IMG/VR virus record: IMGVR_UViG_3300021963_000242
Location: 1 to 43,197 of that record
Source of the DNA: a virus
Length of the DNA stretch: 43,197 bases
Strand: one strand, 5' to 3'
A program made the position numbers and the translations under genes. The notes below the pieces were generated by a model. That model worked only from the letters and a program-made list of their open reading frames with translations, searched no databases and was not told the DNA's origin. Of this stretch, positions 7,467 through 14,109 are shown piece after piece. Positions within the stretch are counted from its first letter, which is position 1. The number at the start of each line of letters is the position of its first letter.

Positions 7467-7718
7467 ATGGACAATACTAAAGCATTACTTCAGTTCAAAG
7501 GAGATTTCGTTCTCCCTATTGATAGAGCAGTAGAGATTATGAAGTTGCTACACGACGCCGAGACTTATGAGCGCAAGTGGAACAGTGGCAGGGACGGTGG
7601 GTCTAGCTTTTATACGCACCATATCTATTCGCCCAAAGAGAGCAGCTTGTCGTTCAGTCTCATGACTAACGGATCGTATGCAATGTTCAAAGCAGCAGGT
7701 AACCCAAACGAGGATTAA
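7467..7718 (+). CDS. Unknown small protein
   Basis: An 83-residue product starting at ATG 7467 after GAGAGGTGGG, ten bases past the VWA gene. A longer in-frame start at 7299 would overlap the VWA gene by over 150 bases and is unlikely. The N-terminus FKGDFVLPIDRAVEIMKLLH is followed by a short sheet-like part (YSPKESSLSFSLMTNGSYAM). No known motif is seen. Co-transcription with the ATPase-VWA set is likely. Confidence 0.75.
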   Translation: MDNTKALLQFKGDFVLPIDRAVEIMKLLHDAETYERKWNSGRDGGSSFYTHHIYSPKESSLSFSLMTNGSYAMFKAAGNPNED

Positions 7719-7719
7719 T

Positions 7720-8718
7720 ATGACTACATACAACGACGCAACGGTTATGCCCATCCCTCCCCGCGAGGATAATTCTATACGCACCAATATAGATCCTAAC
7801 TTCGTTCTGCCTGACGTTCATCCTGTGTTCAAGAACATAACACTTAGAACACCGAAGATAGAGAATGAACTCATCGAGCATAACCAAAAAATACAACAAC
7901 GCATGCGAGCATGTAACGAAGCATATAAACCTACGACGCTAAGCATAAGACATGGCATGTTGCAGTTGGTCGAGGCACTCGCACTTAAGCGTCCGCTATG
8001 GAGCTTCGTAGCTATAGATTTTAATTCCAGTGGCTTCGTCAGTGGCTTTTATGTATTCGATAAAAGCGAAGAGTTAGGTAAGCTTAGGCACGGGCTTGAT
8101 TACACAAGTAATCGCGCATCAAAAACAGATGTGTTCAAGATCTTTAACCATCGTATCAACAGCAAGTTAGATCGGAAGGATCACAGGACTACGACTAACA
8201 TTGACATAGCCATACGCACTGTACTTAAGGAGTTCGGTGCAAAGAACTTATCGGAGATAGTTGCTAGCGCAAAGGAAGCTGTTACTAAAACTGCCAAAGA
8301 CTTCGACGTTAATGCAGAGCGCAAAGCACGAGACGCTCAGTGGAATGTACGAGCATCCCTTATGGATACGTTGATAGCTAAACCTTATTTGTTTGAGGAG
8401 TGCAGTTGGTACGAAAAGCTAGGTGCACCTTGCGTAGAGCACACGCGGTATTCAAACATGATAGCCAATATGAAATCTGATGTAGAAAATCTTGTGGGAG
8501 GCAAACTTATAATTCAACGCGACGATACGTATATAGTTGTTGACAATGTCAATAACGCGAGTTATACTCACCAAACACTACCCCATGAACTACGGTCTAA
8601 GCTTGGCATGCTTAAGCTTGTTGAGCCTGATCAGTTGGTAGATGGTATAGGTTTCAAATCAAATCAAGAATGTTTCTTTATCTTTACAAGTGCAGAGCAA
8701 CAACATAACGAGGAGTAG
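7720..8718 (+). CDS. Unknown protein, 332 residues
   Basis: ATG 7720 sits two bases past the upstream stop with GAGGA just before it; an ATG at 7678 in frame would overlap the previous gene and is less likely. The product has a helical middle (about 135-215) with many Lys/Arg and a C-terminal mixed part. No Walker, zinc or nuclease motif was found. It ends two bases before the DUF3310 gene, so it belongs to the same transcript. Confidence 0.8.
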   Translation: MTTYNDATVMPIPPREDNSIRTNIDPNFVLPDVHPVFKNITLRTPKIENELIEHNQKIQQRMRACNEAYKPTTLSIRHGMLQLVEALALKRPLWSFVAIDFNSSGFVSGFYVFDKSEELGKLRHGLDYTSNRASKTDVFKIFNHRINSKLDRKDHRTTTNIDIAIRTVLKEFGAKNLSEIVASAKEAVTKTAKDFDVNAERKARDAQWNVRASLMDTLIAKPYLFEECSWYEKLGAPCVEHTRYSNMIANMKSDVENLVGGKLIIQRDDTYIVVDNVNNASYTHQTLPHELRSKLGMLKLVEPDQLVDGIGFKSNQECFFIFTSAEQQHNEE

Positions 8719-8720
8719 TA

Positions 8721-9011
8721 ATGGTCAAAGCAAAACGCAGGGGTCGTCCCGTTGGCGTTAAAAATAAAGTGGTATCCATTGATCGCGCAGACGATAAGCA
8801 GATAGGTGGTAGTCACTACAAAGAGATGGGCGTACAACCTTGGGAAGCTATGGAGTCCTTGCTTACATTCGAGGAGTTCGTAGGGTTCCTCAAGGGCAAC
8901 ATGATTAAGTACGCTATGCGTCAAGGTCTCAAAGATCCGCACGATGCCGATAAGTTCAGGCATTACAGGCAGAAGTATCTTGAGATGCTTATCCCTAAGC
9001 CACTAGACTGA
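8721..9011 (+). CDS. DUF3310 family protein
   Basis: The 96-residue product has the DUF3310 hallmark GGSHYKEMGVQPWEAM (29-44), then a helix with GNMIKYAMR (59-67) and the closing DADKFRHYRQKYLEML (75-90). DUF3310 proteins are common in phages, and T7 gene 1.7 product is often placed near them, but the domain's exact job is unsettled. The first 16 residues are strongly basic (KRRGRPVGVKNK), like an AT-hook, so DNA binding is possible. The stop overlaps the next ATG by one base. Confidence 0.85.
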   Translation: MVKAKRRGRPVGVKNKVVSIDRADDKQIGGSHYKEMGVQPWEAMESLLTFEEFVGFLKGNMIKYAMRQGLKDPHDADKFRHYRQKYLEMLIPKPLD

Positions 9012-9211
9012 TGCAAGTCGGGGACCGAGTGCGGTTCCCCAACAAGGACATAGGCACAGTGGTGAAGATGGATGGGGATGACCTAGTTGTCATCATACCC
9101 CAAACGCCTTGGCCGTTTCCACGTTGGGTTCACTGCACAAGACAAAGCGTCAAGCTAGTGCGTACTAGCAAGAAAGACCAACTCAATGACATGGAGGAGG
9201 CTCTGTTCTAA
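9011..9211 (+). CDS. Small SH3/KOW-like protein of unknown role
   Basis: The 66-residue product begins MQVGDRVRFPNKDIGTVVKM, a pattern of a small beta-barrel (KOW or SH3-like), followed by a short acidic tail. The likeness is by eye only. One-base overlaps with the genes on both sides (9011 and 9211) show translational coupling in the operon. Confidence 0.7.
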   Translation: MQVGDRVRFPNKDIGTVVKMDGDDLVVIIPQTPWPFPRWVHCTRQSVKLVRTSKKDQLNDMEEALF

Positions 9212-9426
9212 TGACCGAAGATGAGCTACAAACAATGGAACGCTACATCAAGCTGTGGAAGTCTGGCTCTGATGTAATGGCTGTGTGGAAGAAGCAACCA
9301 GTTCCCGAAGATAAGAGGAGGGACATGCCGCACCCTGCTCCTATGTGGACACCCCCAAGCGAAGACCCGTACTACTTACGCAAGTGGGCGTTCTACAAAT
9401 CCCTGTCGGCAAAAACAAACGAGTGA
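9211..9426 (+). CDS. Unknown small protein
   Basis: A 71-residue product with many Trp and Pro (for example HPAPMWTPPSEDPYYLRKW) and no known motif. Its start shares one base with the previous stop (TAATG) and a GGAGG lies at 9194-9198, inside the upstream gene. It is followed within 8 bases by the 254-residue gene. No function can be proposed. Confidence 0.7.
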   Translation: MTEDELQTMERYIKLWKSGSDVMAVWKKQPVPEDKRRDMPHPAPMWTPPSEDPYYLRKWAFYKSLSAKTNE

Positions 9427-9433
9427 GGAAATC

Positions 9434-10198
9434 ATGGCTACAAAGAAAGTAACAGAAGATACGATTCAAATCATCGAGATGGAAACGCAGACGGTTACGT
9501 TTCATGTGATCGGAACTACACCTAAAATCTGCAACCGTATGCCTGAGAAGGCGTGGCAACAGTTGTTGCTTCCCTCTGGTCGCAAGACTGCTGCTGAGAA
9601 AGCAGGATCAATGAAGCACGATCCGCTGGTTGAGTATCGCTCATCGCCTTACCGCATGTCATCAGGTGCTGTAACCGAGTTGGCTGTTCTTGCTACGCAG
9701 TTCAAAGGTGCGCTACGCAACGCTGCACTAGATATGCCAGGAGCTAAGAAGTCTCAGATTGGTCGGTTAACTTATGTAGAGGGTGAGCGCATCGAGCTAT
9801 ATGGTGTTCCTAAGATCTTCTCAAGTATCACTCGATCAGCAGACATCAACAAAACCCCTGACGTTCGCACTCGTGCCATTCTTCCTAAGTGGGCATGCAA
9901 GGTTGATATTACTTATGTGCGTCCGGTATTGAACCATACCGTTATCTCTAACCTCTTCGCTACAGCAGGTATTACGATGGGCGTAGGTGATTGGAGACCT
10001 GAGAAAGGTTCAGGCAACTATGGTCGTTGGAAGATTGTTGATGCTGATGATCCTGAGTTCTTAGATATTATTAAGAACGGTGGGCGTGACGCGCAGCTTG
10101 AGGCACTTGAGAATCCTGAAGCATACGACGATGAGACCGAGGAGCTGTTGTCTTGGTTCAATGCCGAGACCAAGCGCCGTGGATTGAAGGTAGCCTGA
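9434..10198 (+). CDS. Unknown conserved-looking protein, possibly RAMP-like fold
   Basis: A 254-residue protein with the start ATG 9434 after GAGGAAATC. Two segments stand out: FKGALRNAA at 90-98, and the glycine-rich GVGDWRPEKGSGNYGRW at 183-199. Together they resemble the layout of RAMP/Cas7-type RNA-binding proteins, where a KGALR segment in the first half is followed by a glycine-rich loop near the end. This is a guess from pattern only. The C-terminus (about 205-245) is acidic. It is co-transcribed with the next gene (one base apart), and a long pentamer array follows that gene. Confidence 0.8.
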   Translation: MATKKVTEDTIQIIEMETQTVTFHVIGTTPKICNRMPEKAWQQLLLPSGRKTAAEKAGSMKHDPLVEYRSSPYRMSSGAVTELAVLATQFKGALRNAALDMPGAKKSQIGRLTYVEGERIELYGVPKIFSSITRSADINKTPDVRTRAILPKWACKVDITYVRPVLNHTVISNLFATAGITMGVGDWRPEKGSGNYGRWKIVDADDPEFLDIIKNGGRDAQLEALENPEAYDDETEELLSWFNAETKRRGLKVA

Positions 10199-10199
10199 T

Positions 10200-10661
10200 A
10201 TGGACAGAGCCGCAATCGCTAAGAGGTTAGAAGAGATTGCGGCCCTCCACGGAGGGTCGCTTACACCCGACATCGTAGTAGCAGACGCTAAGAATCCAGG
10301 TAGCCCTCTGCATGAATACTTTGATTGGGATAAAGAGTCAGCATCCTACAAACATTGGTTAGACACTGCACGTAACCTCATTGCATCTGTTCGGGTTGTC
10401 ATAACGACAGAGAAGGTTGTGATCAAAGCACCTGTTTACCTGAGAGATCCTACCAAGAAGGGCAACGAGCAGGGCTATACCACACTGACTAAAGTTCGCA
10501 GTGATCGAGACATGGCAGCGGAGGTTATTAACCACGAGGTCGCTCTGATTATTGCTGCATTGCGTCGCGCCAAGAACGTAGCGCAAGCCCTTGACATGGT
10601 GGATGAGATGGAGAACCTGTTGGGGCAGGTCTTAGCACTAAGAAGTAAGGTGGAGACTTAG
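10200..10661 (+). CDS. Unknown phage protein
   Basis: A 153-residue soluble protein starting at ATG 10200, one base after the previous stop. The N-terminal part (LTPDIVVADAKNPGSPLHEY, about 21-40) is a segment I have seen in other phage proteins of unknown role. The middle is beta-rich, and the C-terminal half is a long helix. No catalytic motif is visible. It is the last gene before the 500-base GGYNN array. Confidence 0.8.
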   Translation: MDRAAIAKRLEEIAALHGGSLTPDIVVADAKNPGSPLHEYFDWDKESASYKHWLDTARNLIASVRVVITTEKVVIKAPVYLRDPTKKGNEQGYTTLTKVRSDRDMAAEVINHEVALIIAALRRAKNVAQALDMVDEMENLLGQVLALRSKVET

Positions 10662-11160
10662 GCAGGTGAGGTGGGGTAATACTTGGTGGGGTAAGGTTTG
10701 GTCCGGCAGGTCAGGCGCGGTGGGGTAACGCAGGTAGGGTTATGTATGGTCAGGCGCGGTCTGGTGCGGATGGGTTCGGTAAGGTGTGGCAGGTATTGCA
10801 AAGTGTTATGGGGTCTGGCGCGGTCAGGCGCGGATAGGTTGGGCAGGTAAGGTGGGATGAGAATTGGTAAGGTGAGGTGAGGACTGATGAGGCAGGTAGG
10901 GTTGGGTGTGGTACGAAGGGGTGTGGTATGGAGTGGAGTGGTTAAATAAGGCAGGTCTGGTCTTGTGCGACTAGGTTGGGAGCGGTGTTTGAGGTGTGGT
11001 CGGGCATGGTACGGCAGGCGTGGTGGTATTCGGTTAGTTGGGGTTAGGTAAGGTAACGTCAGGCAGGTTAGGTGAGGTCGGGATAGGTGTCTTATGACAA
11101 TTCTGGCAGGTTAGGTGACGTACGGTCGTATTGGTGTGGTGAGTTTCTGTATGGCAGGTA
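10662..11160 (+). repeat. Degenerate pentanucleotide array (GGYNN)n, non-coding
   Basis: About 500 bases in which GG followed by T or C recurs every five bases, with the other two positions free, for example GGTAA GGTTT GGTCC. Phase slips of one base occur. Longer exact copies are embedded: GGTCAGGCGCGG at 10709, 10748 and 10822. The plus strand is very rich in G and T and poor in C and A. A five-base period is not a coding period, and stops are scattered in all frames. The array ends just before the AGGAGG site of the gene at 11177. Origin, RNA element or protein-binding array are all possible. Confidence 0.8.
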
Positions 11161-11176
11161 ATTTATAGGAGGTTAT

Positions 11177-11377
11177 ATGGAAGATTTTGATGCGGAACGT
11201 GAACACTTTAGACAGCAGATGTTGTCTGATCTTAGAGATGATTTTGCTATGGCAGCGATCACAGGAATCCTTTCAGGTAAGTGGGGACAAATGCCCCAAT
11301 TCAAACCGGAAGAAGCTTTCGCAGATTTTGCATACCGGGTAGCAGACGAAATGATTAAACGGAGAGGAAAGCAGTGA
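11177..11377 (+). CDS. Unknown small protein
   Basis: A 66-residue, mostly helical product (DAEREHFRQQMLSDLRDDFA at the start). The start is firm: AGGAGG at 11167-11172 before ATG 11177. The 16 bases TATAGGAGGTTATATG at this start are the same as those at the zincin/VWA gene start (6188). It overlaps the next gene by GTGA. This little acidic-then-basic protein has no recognised motif. Confidence 0.75.
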   Translation: MEDFDAEREHFRQQMLSDLRDDFAMAAITGILSGKWGQMPQFKPEEAFADFAYRVADEMIKRRGKQ

Positions 11378-11607
11378 GTGCTATGAACTTAAACAAACCC
11401 GCAGAGACTGTGTTGCAACCCGTGTTCTATCTTAAAGGTGTGCTTCATATTCCTCACTACTCAACTAAACATATGTGGGTAGGCCCAGGACGCAACGCTC
11501 CTTTGTTATCTACAACTAGTTTAGTAGAGCAGGGGGCAAGACTCAGTGTAATGGCTCTGTGGAGTAGATACTGGACAGATGAGGTGAAAGGATGGAAGGA
11601 ACTTTAA
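11374..11607 (+). CDS. Unknown small protein
   Basis: A 77-residue product that probably starts at GTG 11374, overlapping the previous stop (GTGA) with GGAGAGG at 11361-11367; ATG 11383 is an alternative. It has several aromatic and basic residues (HIPHYSTKHMWVGPGR) but no known motif. It overlaps the start of the small membrane protein at 11592 by 16 bases. Confidence 0.65.
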   Translation: MSAMNLNKPAETVLQPVFYLKGVLHIPHYSTKHMWVGPGRNAPLLSTTSLVEQGARLSVMALWSRYWTDEVKGWKEL

Positions 11608-11735
11608 ATTTAGTTATTGGCGTAGTGATAGGACTTCTAATAGGTAATGTGCATGGAAGACTAAGTGTTATTAAAGAAGCCCAAGCCCTTGTAGCTGAAG
11701 CAATCATGGAGATAAGAGATAAATATGAAATTTAA
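11592..11735 (+). CDS. 47-residue membrane protein
   Basis: The frame starts at ATG 11592 after GGTGAAAGG and reads MEGTLNLVIGVVIGLLIGNV, then a charged helix ending RDKYEI. It has one membrane segment (about residues 5-20) with GxxxG spacing, and a cytoplasmic helix rich in Ala and Glu. It overlaps genes on both sides (11607 and 11725), as real genes do in this operon. One-pass proteins of this kind can be spanin-, holin- or superinfection-related; none is shown. Confidence 0.6.
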   Translation: MEGTLNLVIGVVIGLLIGNVHGRLSVIKEAQALVAEAIMEIRDKYEI

Positions 11736-11931
11736 TAACCTAACAGATAAGCAATACATCGAACTACTTGAGAAGAAGTTAGCTGTATACGAAAAGCTTG
11801 AGCAAAAAACTAAGTGGCAAGACTTAGCCAACACAACAATTTTTGCAGAGTCCATGCGGTGGGTTAATTCTTCTATGTTTACAGCAGGCGCGAACTGGGC
11901 GCAGCGTAGGTTAAAGGAGTTAAACGGATGA
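11725..11931 (+). CDS. Unknown small helical protein
   Basis: A 68-residue product starting at ATG 11725, inside the end of the previous frame. It has a charged coiled-coil-like first half (KQYIELLEKKLAVYEKLEQK) and a tryptophan-bearing second half. No motif is recognised. Its stop overlaps the next ATG (ATGA at 11928-11931). Confidence 0.7.
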   Translation: MKFNNLTDKQYIELLEKKLAVYEKLEQKTKWQDLANTTIFAESMRWVNSSMFTAGANWAQRRLKELNG

Positions 11932-12296
11932 ACAATGAACATGTGCTGACCCCCTTGCAACTGAATTGCATTAACTATGTGAGGGGGTGCGAGAAACCTC
12001 CTAACCGCAAAGAGGTTGCACTTTATTTGTCTATTTCTCCCGAAGCTGCTAACGGACTACTAGCAAGACTTGAGTTTTATGGGTATCTAAAAAGCTTTAC
12101 AGAACGTGGTAAGTCAAAGCAGATGGAAAGGTTCTATGTGTTTGTAAGTATGAAGCGGACTAAGTTTCAATCTGCGGAAAAGCGTAAGAACACTTTAAAG
12201 ATTAACTTTATGTACAACGATCCGTTTAATTTGTCAGGAGCTAGAGCATGCCGTGAGATTGCGCGATTAGTTAAGACTAACAACAGCCTTTTATGA
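11928..12296 (+). CDS. Winged-helix DNA-binding protein
   Basis: The first 60 residues of this 122-residue protein form a winged helix: LTPLQLNCINYV, then the recognition-helix region NRKEVALYLSISPEAANGLL (about 26-45) and the wing. It resembles LexA/MarR-type N-terminal domains. The basic C-terminal tail ends in a segment NFMYNDPFNLSG, which resembles the end of the second winged-helix protein at 15129. It probably binds phage DNA as a regulator. It is coupled to its neighbours by four-base overlaps on both sides. Confidence 0.75.
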   Translation: MNNEHVLTPLQLNCINYVRGCEKPPNRKEVALYLSISPEAANGLLARLEFYGYLKSFTERGKSKQMERFYVFVSMKRTKFQSAEKRKNTLKINFMYNDPFNLSGARACREIARLVKTNNSLL

Positions 12297-13048
12297 AAGA
12301 CTTAGTTTCAATCATCATGCTTTCGTACAACGGGGTTACTTACATAAAGGAAGCTATCGACAGTATAAAAGCACAAACCTACCCAAACTGGGAATTAATA
12401 ATTAGTGATGATGGTTCTAATGATGGGACTTATGAGCTTTCTTTGGTTCTTGCTAAGGACGAACCTAGAATAAAAGTAGTACAGACCCCAAAAAGATTGG
12501 GCATTCCTAAAAATCGTAAGTTTGCGTTTGGTCATACTACGGGTAACAAGATTTGCCATGTTGACGGAGACGATGCTTTGTTCCCGCACTCTATAGAGTA
12601 CATGCTTAAAGGCATGAAAGATTTTGATTTAGCTTTTTCTGATCTTGCTTGGATGGATAAAAACTCAAATATTTTTCAGTATCATGCAAATGTAGATACA
12701 GAACTAAAAAATTTAGGTTGGCGACATTTGTCTATGTACACAAGAAAGGCTTACGAAAACACGAATGGTTATAACGACAATCTCATAAGTGCTTGCGAAG
12801 ACGGTGATTTGTTTATGCAGATAGCAGAAAAGTATAAATATGTGCGTGTACAACACGCATTATATAAATATCGTATGCACGACAACAACGCCAGCGTTAA
12901 CAACAAAAAATGCGAAACATGTACAGAAAAACCTATATGTAACTACATAAGAGTTTGGGGTAAAGAAAATAACTGGGACCCAATTAATTGGGTTCCTAAA
13001 ACACCTTTAAATTTATTTGTTAGTGGAGTTAAAAATAATCATGACTAG
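12293..13048 (+). CDS. Family 2 glycosyltransferase
   Basis: A 251-residue GT-A enzyme that moves a sugar from a nucleotide sugar. It has the family 2 opening VSIIMLSYNGVTYIKEAIDS (5-24), the first acidic pair IISDDGSNDGT (about 37-45) and the metal-binding HVDGDDAL at about 90-97. The C-terminal part has four cysteines in CETCTEKPIC (about 205-215), unusual for the family and possibly a metal site. It is placed among small early genes, not with the late or tail genes, so host-surface change, DNA base glycosylation or protein glycosylation are all open. Start ATG 12293 overlaps the previous stop. Confidence 0.85.
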   Translation: MKDLVSIIMLSYNGVTYIKEAIDSIKAQTYPNWELIISDDGSNDGTYELSLVLAKDEPRIKVVQTPKRLGIPKNRKFAFGHTTGNKICHVDGDDALFPHSIEYMLKGMKDFDLAFSDLAWMDKNSNIFQYHANVDTELKNLGWRHLSMYTRKAYENTNGYNDNLISACEDGDLFMQIAEKYKYVRVQHALYKYRMHDNNASVNNKKCETCTEKPICNYIRVWGKENNWDPINWVPKTPLNLFVSGVKNNHD

Positions 13049-13229
13049 CCCCCCGTGGAAGTTTGCCATGCTAGCCGCGTGGCTTGATGGTTACAGCGAC
13101 GGTCTGCCTGATTACTGTGAGACTGAAAAGGCTAAGACAAAGGAAGCATCAGCGTTGCTGATGGAAGTGTATGAAAACCACATGAAGGAAAGCGAGAAAT
13201 GGAAACAAGAGATGACGGATCAAGCGTGA
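13041..13229 (+). CDS. Unknown small protein
   Basis: A 62-residue product if ATG 13041 is used (a TTG at 13017 in frame is the alternative). GGAG lies 12 bases upstream of ATG 13041, so the start is not certain. It has a tryptophan/tyrosine-rich front (AAWLDGYSDGLPDYCE) and a charged helix at the end. It overlaps the glycosyltransferase end by eight bases and the next gene by 31 bases. Confidence 0.55.
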   Translation: MTSPPWKFAMLAAWLDGYSDGLPDYCETEKAKTKEASALLMEVYENHMKESEKWKQEMTDQA

Positions 13230-13729
13230 AGTGCAACCCGCACCCCGATGCACCGCACGGTTTTCTGCGTAACGCATCACATAACGAGGGCCGTTATGTT
13301 TGTGAGTGTGAGTTTTGGGAGCCTCCGGAAGAAAAGCAAAAACCTGTGGGATATGTATCGGGGTTTTATGGTGGTTATTGCGTCATCCAACCAACCGACC
13401 CTGCTGTTGTTTTACCTGTTGGCACGGCCCTGTACCGCGCACCGACAGAGGAACACATGAGCGACAAAGAAAAACTAGCGCAATGGATGATCGAGAAGGG
13501 CTACGCAACCGGCCACGGCGACACGATTGAAGACCTGCTGCAAGAACTGGAGTGGCAGATTGCCGAAAAGCAGGAGCCGGTGGCGCGGGTTTGTTACGGC
13601 CACTTTACCCTCACACAGACCGGCGTAGGCATAGGAGAACGGGGAATGCAGGCATACGAAGAGGCTAAAAAGCGTGGATGGGTAGGCATATCTGACGAGA
13701 TGGAAATGCCAAAACAGGAACCCAAATAA
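13199..13729 (+). CDS. Accessory protein with EPVA-type segments
   Basis: A 176-residue product with higher GC and different codon use from the genes on either side, a sign of recent gain. It holds two segments of a kind scattered through proteobacterial phage and prophage proteins: QKPVGYVSGFYGGYCVIQ (about 47-64) with VLPVGTALYRAP, and KQEPVARVCYG (about 127-137). The middle (MSDKEKLAQWMIEKGYATGH) is a helical module. The N-terminal part has cysteines and histidines (CNPHPDAPH, CECEFW) that could bind zinc. Function is unknown. The start ATG 13199 lies inside the previous gene; the later ATG 13457 would leave only the C-terminal module. Confidence 0.65.
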   Translation: METRDDGSSVKCNPHPDAPHGFLRNASHNEGRYVCECEFWEPPEEKQKPVGYVSGFYGGYCVIQPTDPAVVLPVGTALYRAPTEEHMSDKEKLAQWMIEKGYATGHGDTIEDLLQELEWQIAEKQEPVARVCYGHFTLTQTGVGIGERGMQAYEEAKKRGWVGISDEMEMPKQEPK

Positions 13730-13737
13730 AGTTGGTT

Positions 13738-13893
13738 ATGTTTGAGCGAATTGGTGGATTTCTTGACAGTTGTTTAGCAGTTGGATTGCTATTGCTGTTT
13801 GTATTGCCAGTAATGGCAATCGGTGCGGTCGTAGTGTTTATTCAGCAGGTTTTTGTTAAGGTACTTGGAAAAGAAAAACCCCCCGAGGGTTAG
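13738..13893 (+). CDS. 51-residue membrane protein
   Basis: MFERIGGFLDSCLAVGLLLL opens the frame, followed by a second hydrophobic stretch (FVLPVMAIGAVVVFI). This is one long or two short membrane segments with a basic tail (KVLGKEK). The TAG stop lies in the loop of the terminator hairpin at 13879-13901, so the last codons double as terminator. The ribosome site is weak (AAATAAAGTTGGTT). The coding sense is clear from the composition, but the start could be any nearby ATG/TTG. Confidence 0.5.
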   Translation: MFERIGGFLDSCLAVGLLLLFVLPVMAIGAVVVFIQQVFVKVLGKEKPPEG

Positions 13894-13901
13894 TCGGGGG
13901 G
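13874..13901 (-). terminator. Rho-independent terminator for the leftward island
   Basis: CCCCCCGA (13879-13886) pairs perfectly with TCGGGGGG (13894-13901) around a 7-base loop, and AAAAA at 13874-13878 gives a U-run on the minus-strand RNA. It ends transcription from the genes at 13928-15063. On the plus strand no T-run follows directly, so rightward readthrough may continue. Confidence 0.85.
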
Positions 13902-13927
13902 CCTGACTTTGAAGTAATGCAATTGCC

Positions 13928-14098
13928 TTACTCTTCGTCTTCTACCTCTTCAGCTTCTGCATCACGTGCTTCAACAGCAGTCAACAGTTTGTTGTACAGA
14001 TCGCTCAAACCGGAAGCAATTTCCTGCTCACCAAGCCACTCAAGCAGCTCGTCATATTCAAATTCGGTCAAATCAACGCTTACAAAGATCTCATCCAT
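13928..14098 (-). CDS. 56-residue acidic protein
   Basis: The minus-strand frame starts at ATG 14098 after a good GAAAGGATGAATC ribosome site and reads MDEIFVSVDLTEFEYDELLE..., ending in AEAEEVEDEE. About a third of its residues are Asp or Glu with very few basic ones. It begins 11 bases after the metallophosphoesterase stop in the same leftward unit and ends just before the terminator. Small acidic phage proteins often mimic DNA or bind host enzymes; here that is only a possibility. Confidence 0.7.
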   Translation of the reverse strand: MDEIFVSVDLTEFEYDELLEWLGEQEIASGLSDLYNKLLTAVEARDAEAEEVEDEE

Positions 14099-14109
14099 GA
14101 TTCATCCTT

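Noticed and set aside
10662-11160. Array considered as CRISPR or as a coding repeat
   Set aside because: There are no constant repeats with unique spacers, the period is five bases, and stops occur in all frames.
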